A DNA stretch of 64,000 nt from Saprospiraceae bacterium (GCA_016787345.1 JAEUUU010000047.1:1-64000); one strand, 5' to 3'; shown: positions 45,706-55,144, numbered from the stretch's first letter. The notes: generated by a model not told the origin, from the sequence alone. Numbers and translations: made by a program.

Positions 45706-46860
45706 ATGCTTCGTGTTGCTATCGCTTTTTTGCTGTCGGCCGTGGTTTGGCTGGGTTTGACGGCATTCTGGGTGGCCGACCCGAAGTTCGATGACGGGTC
45801 TTTTGCTGTCAATAGCACGGTTGCTCATTTTTTTGACCAATCAAGGCGATCGGCGCCCTTGTCCGATTTATCGCAGCCATCGGATTCCTCTGCTTTTTTC
45901 CGCATTCTGATGTTGAACTATAGCGCTTACGACAGCGCTTACGCCGCCAAAATGCGGGCTAGCGTGCAGCGCCAGTTTCCTTCGGCAGAAGTTGTAGAGT
46001 TTTGGGAAGGTACAGCCGACGAACTCGCCGCTTTGCTCAGCAACCAGCAAGTAGTCGTTATTTCTTACCCTTCACGCGGTGAAAACGAAGATCTGCACGC
46101 CTACGGCGAAGTATTGGTGCACTTCGTCCGGCAGGGTGGGGCGGTTATTCTGACGGGGACGCACGAATTTGGAATCCTGCAACAGTTCGATCTGTTCGAT
46201 CTTGATTTCGGGTATTTTTGTAAAGACCCGGATGTGCATGAAGACCTTGCCAGCCATCCTGTGATGGCCGGAACACCGGAAGATTTCCGATTGGCCGAAT
46301 ACGCCTATCCGCTGGATGTTTCCGATCCGGGCTTTATTACCCTGGCTGATATAAAAGGTTATCCGGTAATGGGGTTCAAACCGGAGGGACTAGGTAAAAT
46401 CGTGTATCTGGGGTTTGAATATTATTACGAAGAGCCTGTTTCCACCCGTCTTTTGGCCAATGCAATCCGCTGGGCCAGTCCGCCGCCATCGGAAACAAAC
46501 GTTCAGGCTGCCAAAACCAATGTTTCTTCGCCGCCACCGCCGCTTGCCGTTCGCCGAACGGAAGAGTTTTTAAACGCTGGGGGAGGCAAAAATACCGAGG
46601 CGCCCGGGGTGAAAATCTACCCCAACCCTTACACCGTCAAAGCGACGCTCGAATTTGAATTGAGCAAAGCTACCCCCGTCACCATCGAGATGACGGACGA
46701 ACTCGGCCGGCGCGCAGCCGAACTGCTCAAACAGCGCACCCTTGTCGCGGGTACCTACTATTTTGAGTTGCCCAATGTCCCCCCGGGCATTTATTTTGTC
46801 AAATGCCAATACGGGGAACACACTACGGTGCGCAAAGTGGTCAAACTTGCCGAGCAGTAA
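45706..46860 (+). CDS. T9SS-exported protein with glutamine-amidotransferase-like fold
   Basis: The 384-residue product has a signal peptide and an alpha/beta domain at about 60-270 that looks like the ThuA/DUF4350-type class I amidotransferase fold (RILMLNYSAYDS, QVVVISYPSRGENED, FVRQGGAVILTGTHE, GLGKIVYLGFEYYYEEP). A Pro/Ser-rich linker and a T9SS type A sorting domain follow (IYPNPYTVKATLEF, ending RKVVKL). The position where a catalytic Cys would be is Thr in GTHE, so it is probably non-enzymatic. Function is unknown. Confidence 0.7.
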   Translation: MLRVAIAFLLSAVVWLGLTAFWVADPKFDDGSFAVNSTVAHFFDQSRRSAPLSDLSQPSDSSAFFRILMLNYSAYDSAYAAKMRASVQRQFPSAEVVEFWEGTADELAALLSNQQVVVISYPSRGENEDLHAYGEVLVHFVRQGGAVILTGTHEFGILQQFDLFDLDFGYFCKDPDVHEDLASHPVMAGTPEDFRLAEYAYPLDVSDPGFITLADIKGYPVMGFKPEGLGKIVYLGFEYYYEEPVSTRLLANAIRWASPPPSETNVQAAKTNVSSPPPPLAVRRTEEFLNAGGGKNTEAPGVKIYPNPYTVKATLEFELSKATPVTIEMTDELGRRAAELLKQRTLVAGTYYFELPNVPPGIYFVKCQYGEHTTVRKVVKLAEQ

Positions 46861-46864
46861 TTTC

Positions 46865-49729
46865 CTAGTAACCGAATATTTCTTCCAGGGTCAATTCTTT
46901 GACGGGGCCAATCTTTTTCAGATAGTCGAAGTCGATCTTCGAACGGTCGCCAAGCACCATCCAGGCGAATTTGCGGCCACGAATGTACTTCTGCTGAAAC
47001 GCCAGCAAGGCGTCGGGCCCCGATCGTGACAGCGTTTGGTACACATCAGCCCTCAGATCGCGATTAAGGAAGCCGCGGTCCCGGTTGGTCCTCCACGTCC
47101 AGTAAAGCTCGGCCTTGTGGATTGCGCCGGCAGAAATTTGTTTCAGCACGCTCTGCCTGGCGTTTTCAATTTGTGTATTCGAAACCGGCATGTTTTCGAG
47201 AATATGATCAAAGGCGTCGACGGCTTCGCGCAACTTGTCGGGTTGTGTCCCTACGTAAGATTGCAAAAAATGGGCTGTCTTCTTTTTGGAAGGTGTGGCG
47301 GCATAGGCATAGGCAGAGTAAGCCAGGGCTTTTGATTCGCGTATTTCCTGAAAGACAATGGAGGACAAGCCATATCCGAAATACTGGTTGTACCATTCGG
47401 CAAAAACAAACTCGTCCAGGTTGAACTTTGGGGTGCCGCGGGAAACCAGCAACAGTTCAACTTGAACCATCGGGAAATGGACAAAATACACCTGATTACT
47501 GCGGATGTTGCGTTCCCGATATTTTTTGGCCAATGGCGCCACGGCAAACGTTTCCGGTTGAAAGTGAAATTTCTTCAAAACATTGGCTGCCTTGCGAATG
47601 CCGGACGGGCCGAAATAGTATAATTCGTGTTTCCAAAACCGAAGTTGCCGGGCCAGGTCAGTCAATTCTTCGGCTCGTAAAGCGAGCAACTGCTCTTTGC
47701 TCAATTTGTCGGAAAACGACGAGGAAGGGCCGTATTTCGCATAATTGAGCATGGCTTTACTCAAAATCGTCCGCTTGTCGCGTTTATCGTTTTCGCGCCG
47801 GGTGAAAATATCCGCCACCAGATTTTGCAGCGCTTCGGGGTTGGGTTGGGCGTCCGCCAGTACGTGCTCCATCAGTTCGACAGCCTCCGAAAAAGATTCC
47901 GACAAGCCCGACAGAGTGATGTAAAAATGGTCGTCCTGACAAGTTGCGTTGAAATGCACGCCCAAACGGAAAAACGCCTGTTGCAACTGGCTGGCGGTAT
48001 ACCGGCTGGTGCTCAGAAATGGCAGATAACTCGCCAAAACCGCCAACTTGCGGTCGCTGTTGCGGCCAAAATCGTACACATAGTGCAGACGGAACAGCCG
48101 GCTTTGTTCGTCATGCACCGCCCGGAGAGTAAGCCCACCTAGGCTGGATTTGTGGATGGTTTTTTTGAAATCGACAAATTGGGGTTCGATATCGGGAACG
48201 TGTTTGCCCAAAAACGTCTGGGCGAACTCCGACGAGTCGGTTCGATTCAGTTCGACGGCTGTGATGGGCGGCTTTTCCACTTTCATGACGGAAGCGTCGT
48301 CGCCGGTATGTTTGTACACCACGGCATAATTGTCGTTGCGCAGGTATTTACGGGCAAAATCGACGACATCCTTTTTGGTGATTTTTTCCAAATCAGCCCA
48401 GCGGTGTACGTAATTGTGCCAGTCGACCCCATGCACGAAAGCCCCCGTAAGCGCCGCTGCGCGGCCCTGGTTTTTTTCAAATTCTTTTACTTCGTGTAGT
48501 TTGAGGTCTTTGACGACCGCCGAGGGAAGCCAGTCTTCAAAATCGCCTTGCTGCAGTTTTTCAATTTCCCGCCACAAGAGTTGTTCGACATCGTCGAGTG
48601 ACTGGCCTTCACGCGGTTTTCCGTATAAAATGAGGCTGCCATAATCTTCGTACGTACGCGGATAGGCGTATGCTTCGAGCAGCAATTGTTTCTGTATCAG
48701 GTTGAGATCGAAAAGGCCTGCCTGGTAGTTGTGCAGGATGCCGGCTATAAGCGGCAGCATATTGGCTTCTTTCGATGCTGCTCCGGGGAAGCGCCAACCC
48801 ATTTCCAGCCAGGCCGCTTCTTGCCCGTACACGTCGCGGCGCGTTCGGGCGCCGATCTCGGGCTGGGGCAGGTACTGAAAGGCTGGGACCGGTTTGGATT
48901 CAAATTTTCCAAAATGACGTTCTGCCAGATCGACGGCTATTTCCGGATCGAAGTCGCCGCACAGCACGATAGCCATGTTGTTGGGCACGTAATAGCGGTC
49001 GAAAAATCGGTAAATATTGGTTTGAGAGGGGTTTTTAAGGTCTTCGCCTTTTCCCAGCGTGGTTTGTGTGCCGTACGGATGGGTGGGTGTGAGCGTTTCC
49101 TGCAGGGCTTTCAGCACTTTGCGAAAATCGCGGTCCTGGCTGATGTTGTATTCTTCAAAAACGGTTTCCAGTTCAGTGTGAAACAAACGAAGTACCGGTC
49201 GGCGGAATCGTTCGCTTTCCAGTTCGAACCAGCGTTCGATTTCATTGGAAGGAATGTCGTTGACGTAAACCGTCTGTTCCACCCAGGTGTAGGCATTCGT
49301 GCCCCTGGCGCCGATAGCGCTGACGAGTTTGTCGTATTCATTGGCAGCGGCCAATTTTGCGGCTTCAAACGACAAGCGGTCGATCTCGGCATAAAGCGCT
49401 CGCTTGGCTTCCGGGTCGACGGCCTTGCGGTGTTCTTCAAATTTTTGTTCAATCTGGTCAAGAAGTGCTTTTTCCTTTGGCCAGTCGAGGCTGCCCATTC
49501 GATCGGTGCCTTTGAACATCATGTGTTCGAAATAGTGGGCAAGGCCCGTCGTGTCGGCCGGGTCGTGTTTGGAGCCGGCTCGTACGGCGATCTCTGTGTA
49601 TATGCGGGGTTCTTCTTTATTGACGGAAAGAAAAAGGCGAAGGCCGTTGGAAAGGGTGTGCATTCTGACCTGAATGGGATCGCCTGGCACGGTATTAAAC
49701 GAGGTTTCTGTTCTGGCGTATGCTGTCAT
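46865..49729 (-). CDS. M16 family zinc metallopeptidase, two-domain form
   Basis: The 954-residue protein has the inverted zinc motif HYFEHMMFKG near residue 65, with the third ligand expected in LETVFEEYNISQDRD. Two M16 halves are seen (N-terminal active, C-terminal inactive), as in insulysin-type peptidases. No signal peptide is visible at the chosen ATG 49729, so it may be cytoplasmic, unlike many exported M16 peptidases of Bacteroidota. Convergent with the preceding gene, with 4 bp between stops. Confidence 0.92.
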   Translation of the reverse strand: MTAYARTETSFNTVPGDPIQVRMHTLSNGLRLFLSVNKEEPRIYTEIAVRAGSKHDPADTTGLAHYFEHMMFKGTDRMGSLDWPKEKALLDQIEQKFEEHRKAVDPEAKRALYAEIDRLSFEAAKLAAANEYDKLVSAIGARGTNAYTWVEQTVYVNDIPSNEIERWFELESERFRRPVLRLFHTELETVFEEYNISQDRDFRKVLKALQETLTPTHPYGTQTTLGKGEDLKNPSQTNIYRFFDRYYVPNNMAIVLCGDFDPEIAVDLAERHFGKFESKPVPAFQYLPQPEIGARTRRDVYGQEAAWLEMGWRFPGAASKEANMLPLIAGILHNYQAGLFDLNLIQKQLLLEAYAYPRTYEDYGSLILYGKPREGQSLDDVEQLLWREIEKLQQGDFEDWLPSAVVKDLKLHEVKEFEKNQGRAAALTGAFVHGVDWHNYVHRWADLEKITKKDVVDFARKYLRNDNYAVVYKHTGDDASVMKVEKPPITAVELNRTDSSEFAQTFLGKHVPDIEPQFVDFKKTIHKSSLGGLTLRAVHDEQSRLFRLHYVYDFGRNSDRKLAVLASYLPFLSTSRYTASQLQQAFFRLGVHFNATCQDDHFYITLSGLSESFSEAVELMEHVLADAQPNPEALQNLVADIFTRRENDKRDKRTILSKAMLNYAKYGPSSSFSDKLSKEQLLALRAEELTDLARQLRFWKHELYYFGPSGIRKAANVLKKFHFQPETFAVAPLAKKYRERNIRSNQVYFVHFPMVQVELLLVSRGTPKFNLDEFVFAEWYNQYFGYGLSSIVFQEIRESKALAYSAYAYAATPSKKKTAHFLQSYVGTQPDKLREAVDAFDHILENMPVSNTQIENARQSVLKQISAGAIHKAELYWTWRTNRDRGFLNRDLRADVYQTLSRSGPDALLAFQQKYIRGRKFAWMVLGDRSKIDFDYLKKIGPVKELTLEEIFGY

Positions 49730-49826
49730 GATTATATCGTTTGATTAGGTCGAAAACGTAAATGTACCGCAATTCCTGCTCAGATGCCCGGATACATCGG
49801 GTGAACAAGGGAAAACATGTAAAGTC

Positions 49827-49857
49827 AAGAGGCTGCCGGACAAGCCGGCAGCCTCTT
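49827..49857 (-). terminator. hairpin after the M12-type peptidase gene
   Basis: A 13-bp stem AAGAGGCTGCCGG / CCGGCAGCCTCTT around a 5-nt loop lies 50 bp beyond the end of the minus-strand gene at 49908. The T-run after it is weak. Confidence 0.65.
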
Positions 49858-49907
49858 AAATAGTTATTGGGGCGGAAAGGTTCAGGGCATTTCCGCAAAA
49901 GCTGCGA

Positions 49908-51518
49908 TTAGTTGATCACCAGGCGGGCTGTCAGTTTTTCGCTGGCGGTAGCAACGTCGACGAAATAAAGTCCGGGCGCCCAGTTGCCGGTTTGCAGATG
50001 AAGGGTGGCTACCGCGGTGTTGAAGTTTTGCGTTGAAACCAGGCGGCCCTGCGCATCAAATACGCGTACGATGCCGGTTTCCCCTTCGCTCAGTTGCACG
50101 TCCAGGTCGATGCGAACGCGGTCGGAGGCAGGGTTGGGCGATAGTTTCACCTTGTTGCTCAATTGGCCGAGCAGTTGGTCGCGGTCGTCACCCGGGTCAG
50201 CAAAGTTGGTGCAGTTGGCGGGCAGACAGGTCGCTGCCGCAACGGCGGAGCGGATTTTGTTGCCGGGTTGCGGTCCGAAGCCATTGTTGAAATTGATGCC
50301 GTAGTTGGTCAGGTGGCAATAGCTCATGATTGTGCCGCCGCCGGTGGGAGCAGGTCCCGGAGGGCAGCCGCCTTCGGTGGTGTAGCAGTTGTCGATGGCG
50401 GTGTTGTTGCCGTTCCAAACGCAGGCGTGGGTGTGGCGGCTGCTCAGCAGGTGGCCGAGTTCGTGCGTGCAGACCATAATCGTCCAGGAGTAGGTCGGGA
50501 CGTTTTGGTAGCTGGATTGAAGCCCTGCGAAACACATACTTTGTTTGCGGTTGGAGTTGCAGAGACCCGAGAAGCCTGCTGCCACGCCGCCAAGGTTGGA
50601 TTTCAGGTTGCAGAGGATGGCGAGATCGCCAGTGAAGCTGTTGTAGCGGAAGTTTTGAAATTTGGTCAGAACCGCCGATGAGGTGTTGCCGGTATATTTG
50701 TTCTGGCCGGTGCCCGTCCAGATGTAAAGTTGATACACGCCGACTTCCAGCGATTCATTGGCATAAAGCGTAATCACCTGGTTGAAAACGCCGGTGATCC
50801 AGGTTGTGACGCCGTTGACGCCGCCTTTGTTGTTGGTCAGGTCGCGGTCGACTTCCACCCAAAGCCGAACGCAGTCGCCGGTGGTGCGTTCGCTGGCGGT
50901 CGTTTCATTCGGGTCGGCTTCCTGGGCGTCGTCGATCATGTCGCAGAAAGAAGCGGCAGTCACTTTCAGGTCGCCCGTGGCATAAATCAGGTGTTCGGCC
51001 TGGCCTTCCATTTTACCGAGGCTCAGGTTGCCGAAGGCATCATCGCTGACAAAGCCCATGACTTCGTTGCCCGACACAGAGATGGCAGCCAGCGAGTTGT
51101 CGTGGCCTTTCAGGATGCCCCGGTAGAAGAAGATGGGCGCCATGTCGGCGGTTTGGTCGCCGGCATCGTCCGTCATGATCCGGAAGCCGGGCGACAAGAT
51201 GTTGACGCGCACCAGTTCGAGCGTAAGGGTACCCCATTCGGTGGTCGGAATCGACAACTCCATGGCCTGCGGTGCATTCTCGAGGATAGATTGTTGAACG
51301 GCGGTATTCAGGTTGAGTACGGTTCCTTTACTGAGTACGTCGTTTTGAGCGGCGCCGGGGGCAAATGCCGTAGGATTGGCGAACAGGTCTATCTTTTGAA
51401 AACTGGTGCCGGAACCGCGGTGGTCGTGCACCATTTGCGCAACAGGACGAAGAGCGGATTGCGCCATCAGGCTCAGAGCAAAAAGCAAAAAGCCCGCGAA
51501 AAGGGTAAGTTTTTTCAT
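49908..51518 (-). CDS. T9SS-exported M12-type metallopeptidase (reprolysin-like)
   Basis: The 536-residue product has a signal peptide (ends LSLMAQ), a propeptide-like region to about 190, and a metzincin domain with the extended zinc motif HELGHLLSSRHTHAC (HExxHxxxxxH) plus a Met-turn candidate in GGTIMSYCH. A T9SS type A sorting domain lies at about 455-536 (VKLSPNPASDRVRIDL, ending TARLVIN). It is predicted to be a secreted endopeptidase. It is transcribed away from the NTF2/GNAT/nitrilase operon. Confidence 0.92.
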   Translation of the reverse strand: MKKLTLFAGFLLFALSLMAQSALRPVAQMVHDHRGSGTSFQKIDLFANPTAFAPGAAQNDVLSKGTVLNLNTAVQQSILENAPQAMELSIPTTEWGTLTLELVRVNILSPGFRIMTDDAGDQTADMAPIFFYRGILKGHDNSLAAISVSGNEVMGFVSDDAFGNLSLGKMEGQAEHLIYATGDLKVTAASFCDMIDDAQEADPNETTASERTTGDCVRLWVEVDRDLTNNKGGVNGVTTWITGVFNQVITLYANESLEVGVYQLYIWTGTGQNKYTGNTSSAVLTKFQNFRYNSFTGDLAILCNLKSNLGGVAAGFSGLCNSNRKQSMCFAGLQSSYQNVPTYSWTIMVCTHELGHLLSSRHTHACVWNGNNTAIDNCYTTEGGCPPGPAPTGGGTIMSYCHLTNYGINFNNGFGPQPGNKIRSAVAAATCLPANCTNFADPGDDRDQLLGQLSNKVKLSPNPASDRVRIDLDVQLSEGETGIVRVFDAQGRLVSTQNFNTAVATLHLQTGNWAPGLYFVDVATASEKLTARLVIN

Positions 51519-51770
51519 AAAGCGAAAGTTTGACTGGATGAAAGATGTAAAGCAGTGGCAAACATAGATAATTTCTCCTTATAAAGAACTTAGCTTTTTA
51601 TTATGCGAAATACCGACTCGTTACAGTTGAAAAAGCGGGGAAAAGGCTTGGTTTTAAAATTGTTTTTGCCCGGCACTGTGCCGGTTGGCATTTTCCGCTC
51701 AGAAAATTTATTTCCCAAATCTGAAAAACAGCGATACTTGCCGTTTATCATTCTAATAAATCTGCTGCTT

Positions 51771-52172
51771 ATGTCTTCGCTGGAAATTGTCAGCCATTAT
51801 TACGATTGCTTCAACCGGAAAGACTGGAACGGCATGTTGGCCCTCCTCTCGCCCGACGTGCGCCACGATGCCAATCAGGGTGATTCGTATACCGGCCTCG
51901 ATCATTTCAAGGATTTCCTGGCCCACATGGACGAGTGCTACGACGAAAACCTGACGGATATGGTACTCATGGCGCATCCGGATGGCGTGCACGTCGCCTG
52001 CGAGTTCGTGGTGAACGGAATTTATAAAAAAACGGACAGCGAGCTGCCGCCTGCCAACGGACAACGTTACGTGCTCCCGGCCGGTGCTTTCCTCGAAGTG
52101 CACCAGGGTCGAATCACCCGTGTAACAACGTACTACAACCTGCCGCTTTGGCTAAAATTGATCGGGCAATGA
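51771..52172 (+). CDS. NTF2-like ketosteroid-isomerase-type protein
   Basis: The 133-residue protein has a SnoaL-like fold (EIVSHYYDCFNRKDWNGML, LLSPDVRHDANQ, GAFLEVHQGRITRVTTYYN). ATG 51771 is chosen because the upstream extension in the same frame has no homology character. Its stop overlaps the start of the GNAT gene (ATGA at 52169-52172), so the two are translationally coupled. Substrate unknown. Confidence 0.85.
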   Translation: MSSLEIVSHYYDCFNRKDWNGMLALLSPDVRHDANQGDSYTGLDHFKDFLAHMDECYDENLTDMVLMAHPDGVHVACEFVVNGIYKKTDSELPPANGQRYVLPAGAFLEVHQGRITRVTTYYNLPLWLKLIGQ

Positions 52173-52783
52173 CAACGGATAAGCCCCCTCTGAGGTTCGA
52201 ACGCATTTACGGCGCCGGGTTTTCAGCGGTTTTCGACGACCTGGCAGCCCTGCGCATCGCCGTGTTCCGGGACTTTCCCTACCTCTATGAAGGCACGGTC
52301 GACTACGAAAAGGAGTATCTGAAAACCTATGCCGATTCGCCACGATCGTTTTTGTTTGCCGTGTACGATGGGGACAGGATGGTCGGAGCAACAACCTGTA
52401 TCCCGCTGTCGGATGAAACCCCGGACGTGCAGCGTCCTTTCCTCGATGCGGGTTATTCGCTCGATCAGGTGTTTTATTTTGGCGAAAGCATTTTGTTGCC
52501 CGAGTACCGCGGGCTGGGCCTGGGGCATCGTTTTTTCGATGAACGCGAAGCCCACGCCGCTCAGTTTGGCGGCTATGTCTGGACCTGCTTTTGCGCCGTC
52601 GTGCGCCCCGACGACCACCCTTTGCGCCCCGATGGTTACCGGCCATTGGACGCTTTTTGGGAAAGCCGCGGGTACATTAAGGAGCCCAGGTTGCAAAGCC
52701 GGTTTTCCTGGCCCGATCTCGGTGAGTCCGTATCGACGGAAAAAACAATGGTGTACTGGTTGCGTTCTATTCATCAAATTTGA
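52169..52783 (+). CDS. GNAT family N-acetyltransferase
   Basis: The 204-residue protein has a GNAT fold with the acetyl-CoA pyrophosphate loop in ESILLPEYRGLGLGHRFFDERE (R/Q-x-x-G-x-G/A pattern as YRGLGLGH). Other conserved segments are LRIAVFRDFPYLYEG and HPLRPDGYRPLDAFWESRGY. It overlaps the preceding gene by 4 bp, and the nitrilase follows after 3 bp. In several bacteria a GNAT domain of this type and a nitrilase are parts of one polypeptide, so a joint pathway step is likely. Confidence 0.88.
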   Translation: MTTDKPPLRFERIYGAGFSAVFDDLAALRIAVFRDFPYLYEGTVDYEKEYLKTYADSPRSFLFAVYDGDRMVGATTCIPLSDETPDVQRPFLDAGYSLDQVFYFGESILLPEYRGLGLGHRFFDEREAHAAQFGGYVWTCFCAVVRPDDHPLRPDGYRPLDAFWESRGYIKEPRLQSRFSWPDLGESVSTEKTMVYWLRSIHQI

Positions 52784-52786
52784 GCC

Positions 52787-53686
52787 ATGCAACTGACTTT
52801 GGCTACGGCGCAATACCCGATCACGGCATTTGAGCAATTTTCGCAGTGGCAATTGCATATCGGCGAATGGGTCGCCCATGCGGCAGAGCAGGGCGCTGGC
52901 CTCTTGCTTTTTCCCGAGTACGGCGCGATGGAGCTCAGCAGTTTGCTTCCCGAAGCCGAACAACACGACCTGCGCTTGCAAGTGGGCGGTCTTGATCGCT
53001 TGAAAGACGATTTTATCGGCACTTTTGAGAGCCTTGCACGACAGTGGGGCGTCTGGATCGTAGCGCCGAGCCTGCCGGTCGGGGAAGGCGACAAAGTGCT
53101 CAACAGGGCTTATGTTTTTTCAAAAAACGGTTTGGCCGGCTATCAGGACAAATGGTTTATGACACGTTTTGAAAACGAGGAGTGGGGCGTGGCGGCCGGA
53201 CTGCCGCAATTGAAATTGTTCGAAACGGCCTGGGGGGCATTCGGCATCCAGATTTGTTACGACGTCGAATTTCCCGTCGGCGCCCAATGGCTTTGCGCGG
53301 CAGGCGCCAATCTGGTGCTGGCGCCCAGTTGTACCGAAACCATCCGTGGCGCAACGCGCGTGCATGTGGGCGCTCGCGCCAGAGCGCTTGAAAATCAGTG
53401 TTATGTAGCGGTTTCGCAGACCGTTGGCGAGGCGCCCTGGTCGCCCGCCGTCGATGTCAATTATGGTTATGCCGCCATATATGCAACACCCGATCTGGGC
53501 TTGCCGGAAGAAGGTATCGTTGCCCGCCGCACGCCGCAACAACCCGGATGGCTGATTCAGCACCTTGATTTTAACCACATCAGCACCGTCCGAAAGGACG
53601 GACAAGTGTTCAACTTCCAGGATCAGCAGTTGTTGCATACCCTGTACAAAGGCCAGGCGCCTGAAATTGTACGGATCGGTGCCTGA
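52787..53686 (+). CDS. carbon-nitrogen hydrolase (nitrilase superfamily)
   Basis: The 299-residue enzyme has the full nitrilase triad: Glu44 (LLFPEYGAME), Lys122 (YQDKWFMTRFE) and the nucleophile Cys157 (GIQICYDVEFP). It should hydrolyse an amide or carbamoyl substrate in the cytoplasm. The tight arrangement with GNAT (3 bp) mirrors fused GNAT/nitrilase proteins such as those of the YhcX type; the substrate of that pair is not established. Confidence 0.93.
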   Translation: MQLTLATAQYPITAFEQFSQWQLHIGEWVAHAAEQGAGLLLFPEYGAMELSSLLPEAEQHDLRLQVGGLDRLKDDFIGTFESLARQWGVWIVAPSLPVGEGDKVLNRAYVFSKNGLAGYQDKWFMTRFENEEWGVAAGLPQLKLFETAWGAFGIQICYDVEFPVGAQWLCAAGANLVLAPSCTETIRGATRVHVGARARALENQCYVAVSQTVGEAPWSPAVDVNYGYAAIYATPDLGLPEEGIVARRTPQQPGWLIQHLDFNHISTVRKDGQVFNFQDQQLLHTLYKGQAPEIVRIGA

Positions 53687-54085
53687 TTATTCCGTTTCCC
53701 AATCGTAAAGGTCCTTGAACTCATCGATCTCGCGGCGTTCTTTTTTGGTCGGCCGTCCGGCGCCTTTTTCGCGTTTTTCGGTGTTGGCGTTGCTTTGAAT
53801 AAACCACACCTGGTATTTGTTGCGCTCTTCGGGCGGGGTGAGGTCTTCGTAGCAGGTTACGGCGATAGGAGCGCCGACGCGTTTTTCGATTGCTTGTACC
53901 ACGCGGAACTGGAAGTTGAAGCCGTCTTTTCGGACAGTGACTTCATCGCCGGGGCCAACCAGTTGCGCGGGTTTTGCCTGAATTTCACCCAGTTTGATCT
54001 TTCCCGCCTTGCAGGCATCGGTCGCCAGGGTACGGCTTTTGTAAATCCGCACGCTCCAGAGCCATTTGTCAATTCGTACTTTCAT
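53687..54085 (-). CDS. hslR: S4-domain RNA-binding protein, Hsp15 type
   Basis: The 132-residue protein starts MKVRIDKWLWSVRIYKSRT, the S4 RNA-binding signature. It continues KAGKIKLGEIQAKPAQLVGPGDEVTV and has a charged C-terminal tail (KREKGAGRPTKKERREIDEF) as in Hsp15. Hsp15 binds stalled 50S subunits carrying nascent chains after heat shock. The start lies inside the 3' end of oxyR (17-bp overlap), so it should be coexpressed with the peroxide regulator. Confidence 0.9.
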   Translation of the reverse strand: MKVRIDKWLWSVRIYKSRTLATDACKAGKIKLGEIQAKPAQLVGPGDEVTVRKDGFNFQFRVVQAIEKRVGAPIAVTCYEDLTPPEERNKYQVWFIQSNANTEKREKGAGRPTKKERREIDEFKDLYDWETE

Positions 54086-55013
54086 GTTTGGCACACATAT
54101 TTAGAGGGGTGTTCAGGCTGTTGAAAACGGCAATTATCTCTTCCTTGAATGCCGAAAGGATACCCATACGGGCATAACTTTTTGCGGTGGCCAGCCGTAC
54201 TTCCCGCCGCGGAGCGGGTTGGGCAAAAACGCGTATTCTGTTGAGGCGCTGTGGATCGAGAAACCGGGTTGCGAGGCAGGGCAAAACGGTGATTCCCCCC
54301 TGCGCATCGACGAGGTTGATCAGGGTTTCAAGGCTGCCGGCTTCATACACCAGTTTTTGTTGTTCGTTCGATTTGGGGCGCAGGGCGCAAATTTGTTGGA
54401 CCTGACCGCGCAGACAATGACCTTCTTCGAGGAGCCAGAGCCGTGTAAGGCTGAGGTCCTCCGGGAGGATGTAGTTTTTTTGAAAAACAGACTCGCGCGG
54501 CGATACGTAAGCCACAAACTCTTCTTCAAACAAGGAAATAGAACTCAGGCTCGGATGCTCATCGACGGATGTGGCGAGCAGAGCGAGATCGATGGTGCCG
54601 TCGCGCAGGGCCTGGTGCACGCGTTCGGTTTGCAACTCGTGAATACGCAATTGTAGGGTAGGGTAGTGGGTTTGCAGGCGAGGCAGCAACACAGGCAGCA
54701 GATAGGGCGCCAGCGTGGGTATAATGCCGATATGAATTTCCCCGGCCACACTCCCACGCAATTCGGCCACGGCATCTTTCAGGCGGCTGACGTCGGCCAG
54801 TATTTGCCGGGCGCGTTCGAGCACTACCTCGCCTTCGCGGGTTAGGCTGACGGGTTGGCGGGAGCGGTCGAACAGGCGGAGCCCCAGCTCGTCTTCCAGT
54901 TTCTGGATCATCATGCTGAGCGTGGGCTGCGTCACATGGCAGGTTTCCGCGGCTCTTGCGAAGTGCCGTTCCCGATCCACCGCCACGGCGTATTCGAGTT
55001 GTTGAAGGGTCAT
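54069..55013 (-). CDS. oxyR: hydrogen peroxide-sensing LysR regulator OxyR
   Basis: The 314-residue LysR-type regulator has an N-terminal HTH (residues 1-60: FARAAETCHVTQPTLSMMIQ) and a sensor domain with both redox cysteines, Cys200 in LLEEGHCLRGQ and Cys209 (QVQQIC), at the spacing of E. coli Cys199/Cys208. It should activate peroxide defence genes when the disulfide forms. A TACCTTTG -7 box lies 22 bp upstream (55035-55042). The S4 gene overlaps its end. Confidence 0.93.
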   Translation of the reverse strand: MTLQQLEYAVAVDRERHFARAAETCHVTQPTLSMMIQKLEDELGLRLFDRSRQPVSLTREGEVVLERARQILADVSRLKDAVAELRGSVAGEIHIGIIPTLAPYLLPVLLPRLQTHYPTLQLRIHELQTERVHQALRDGTIDLALLATSVDEHPSLSSISLFEEEFVAYVSPRESVFQKNYILPEDLSLTRLWLLEEGHCLRGQVQQICALRPKSNEQQKLVYEAGSLETLINLVDAQGGITVLPCLATRFLDPQRLNRIRVFAQPAPRREVRLATAKSYARMGILSAFKEEIIAVFNSLNTPLNMCAKHESTN

Positions 55014-55034
55014 TTTTGATCAATAAATTCGATA

Positions 55035-55042
55035 CAAAGGTA
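55035..55042 (-). promoter_or_regulatory. -7 box of oxyR
   Basis: TACCTTTG on the minus strand, 22 bp before the oxyR ATG, fits the Bacteroidota -7 consensus. A matching -33 TTTG was not found, which would suit an activator-dependent or self-regulated promoter. Confidence 0.45.
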
Positions 55043-55085
55043 GGGGTTATCGGCCGGGCTTATGGGTATGCGATGGTATAAAAAA

Positions 55086-55112
55086 AGCCGGATGGCGCGA
55101 GGCCACCCGGCT
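55086..55112 (-). terminator. intrinsic terminator of the lipocalin-like gene
   Basis: On the minus strand AGCCGGGTGGC pairs with GCCATCCGGCT (one mismatch) and is followed by a run of seven T, 33 bp beyond the stop of the gene at 55145. Confidence 0.85.
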
Positions 55113-55144
55113 GTGGGCAGTTTTCTGACAGTGTGGACTTGTGT

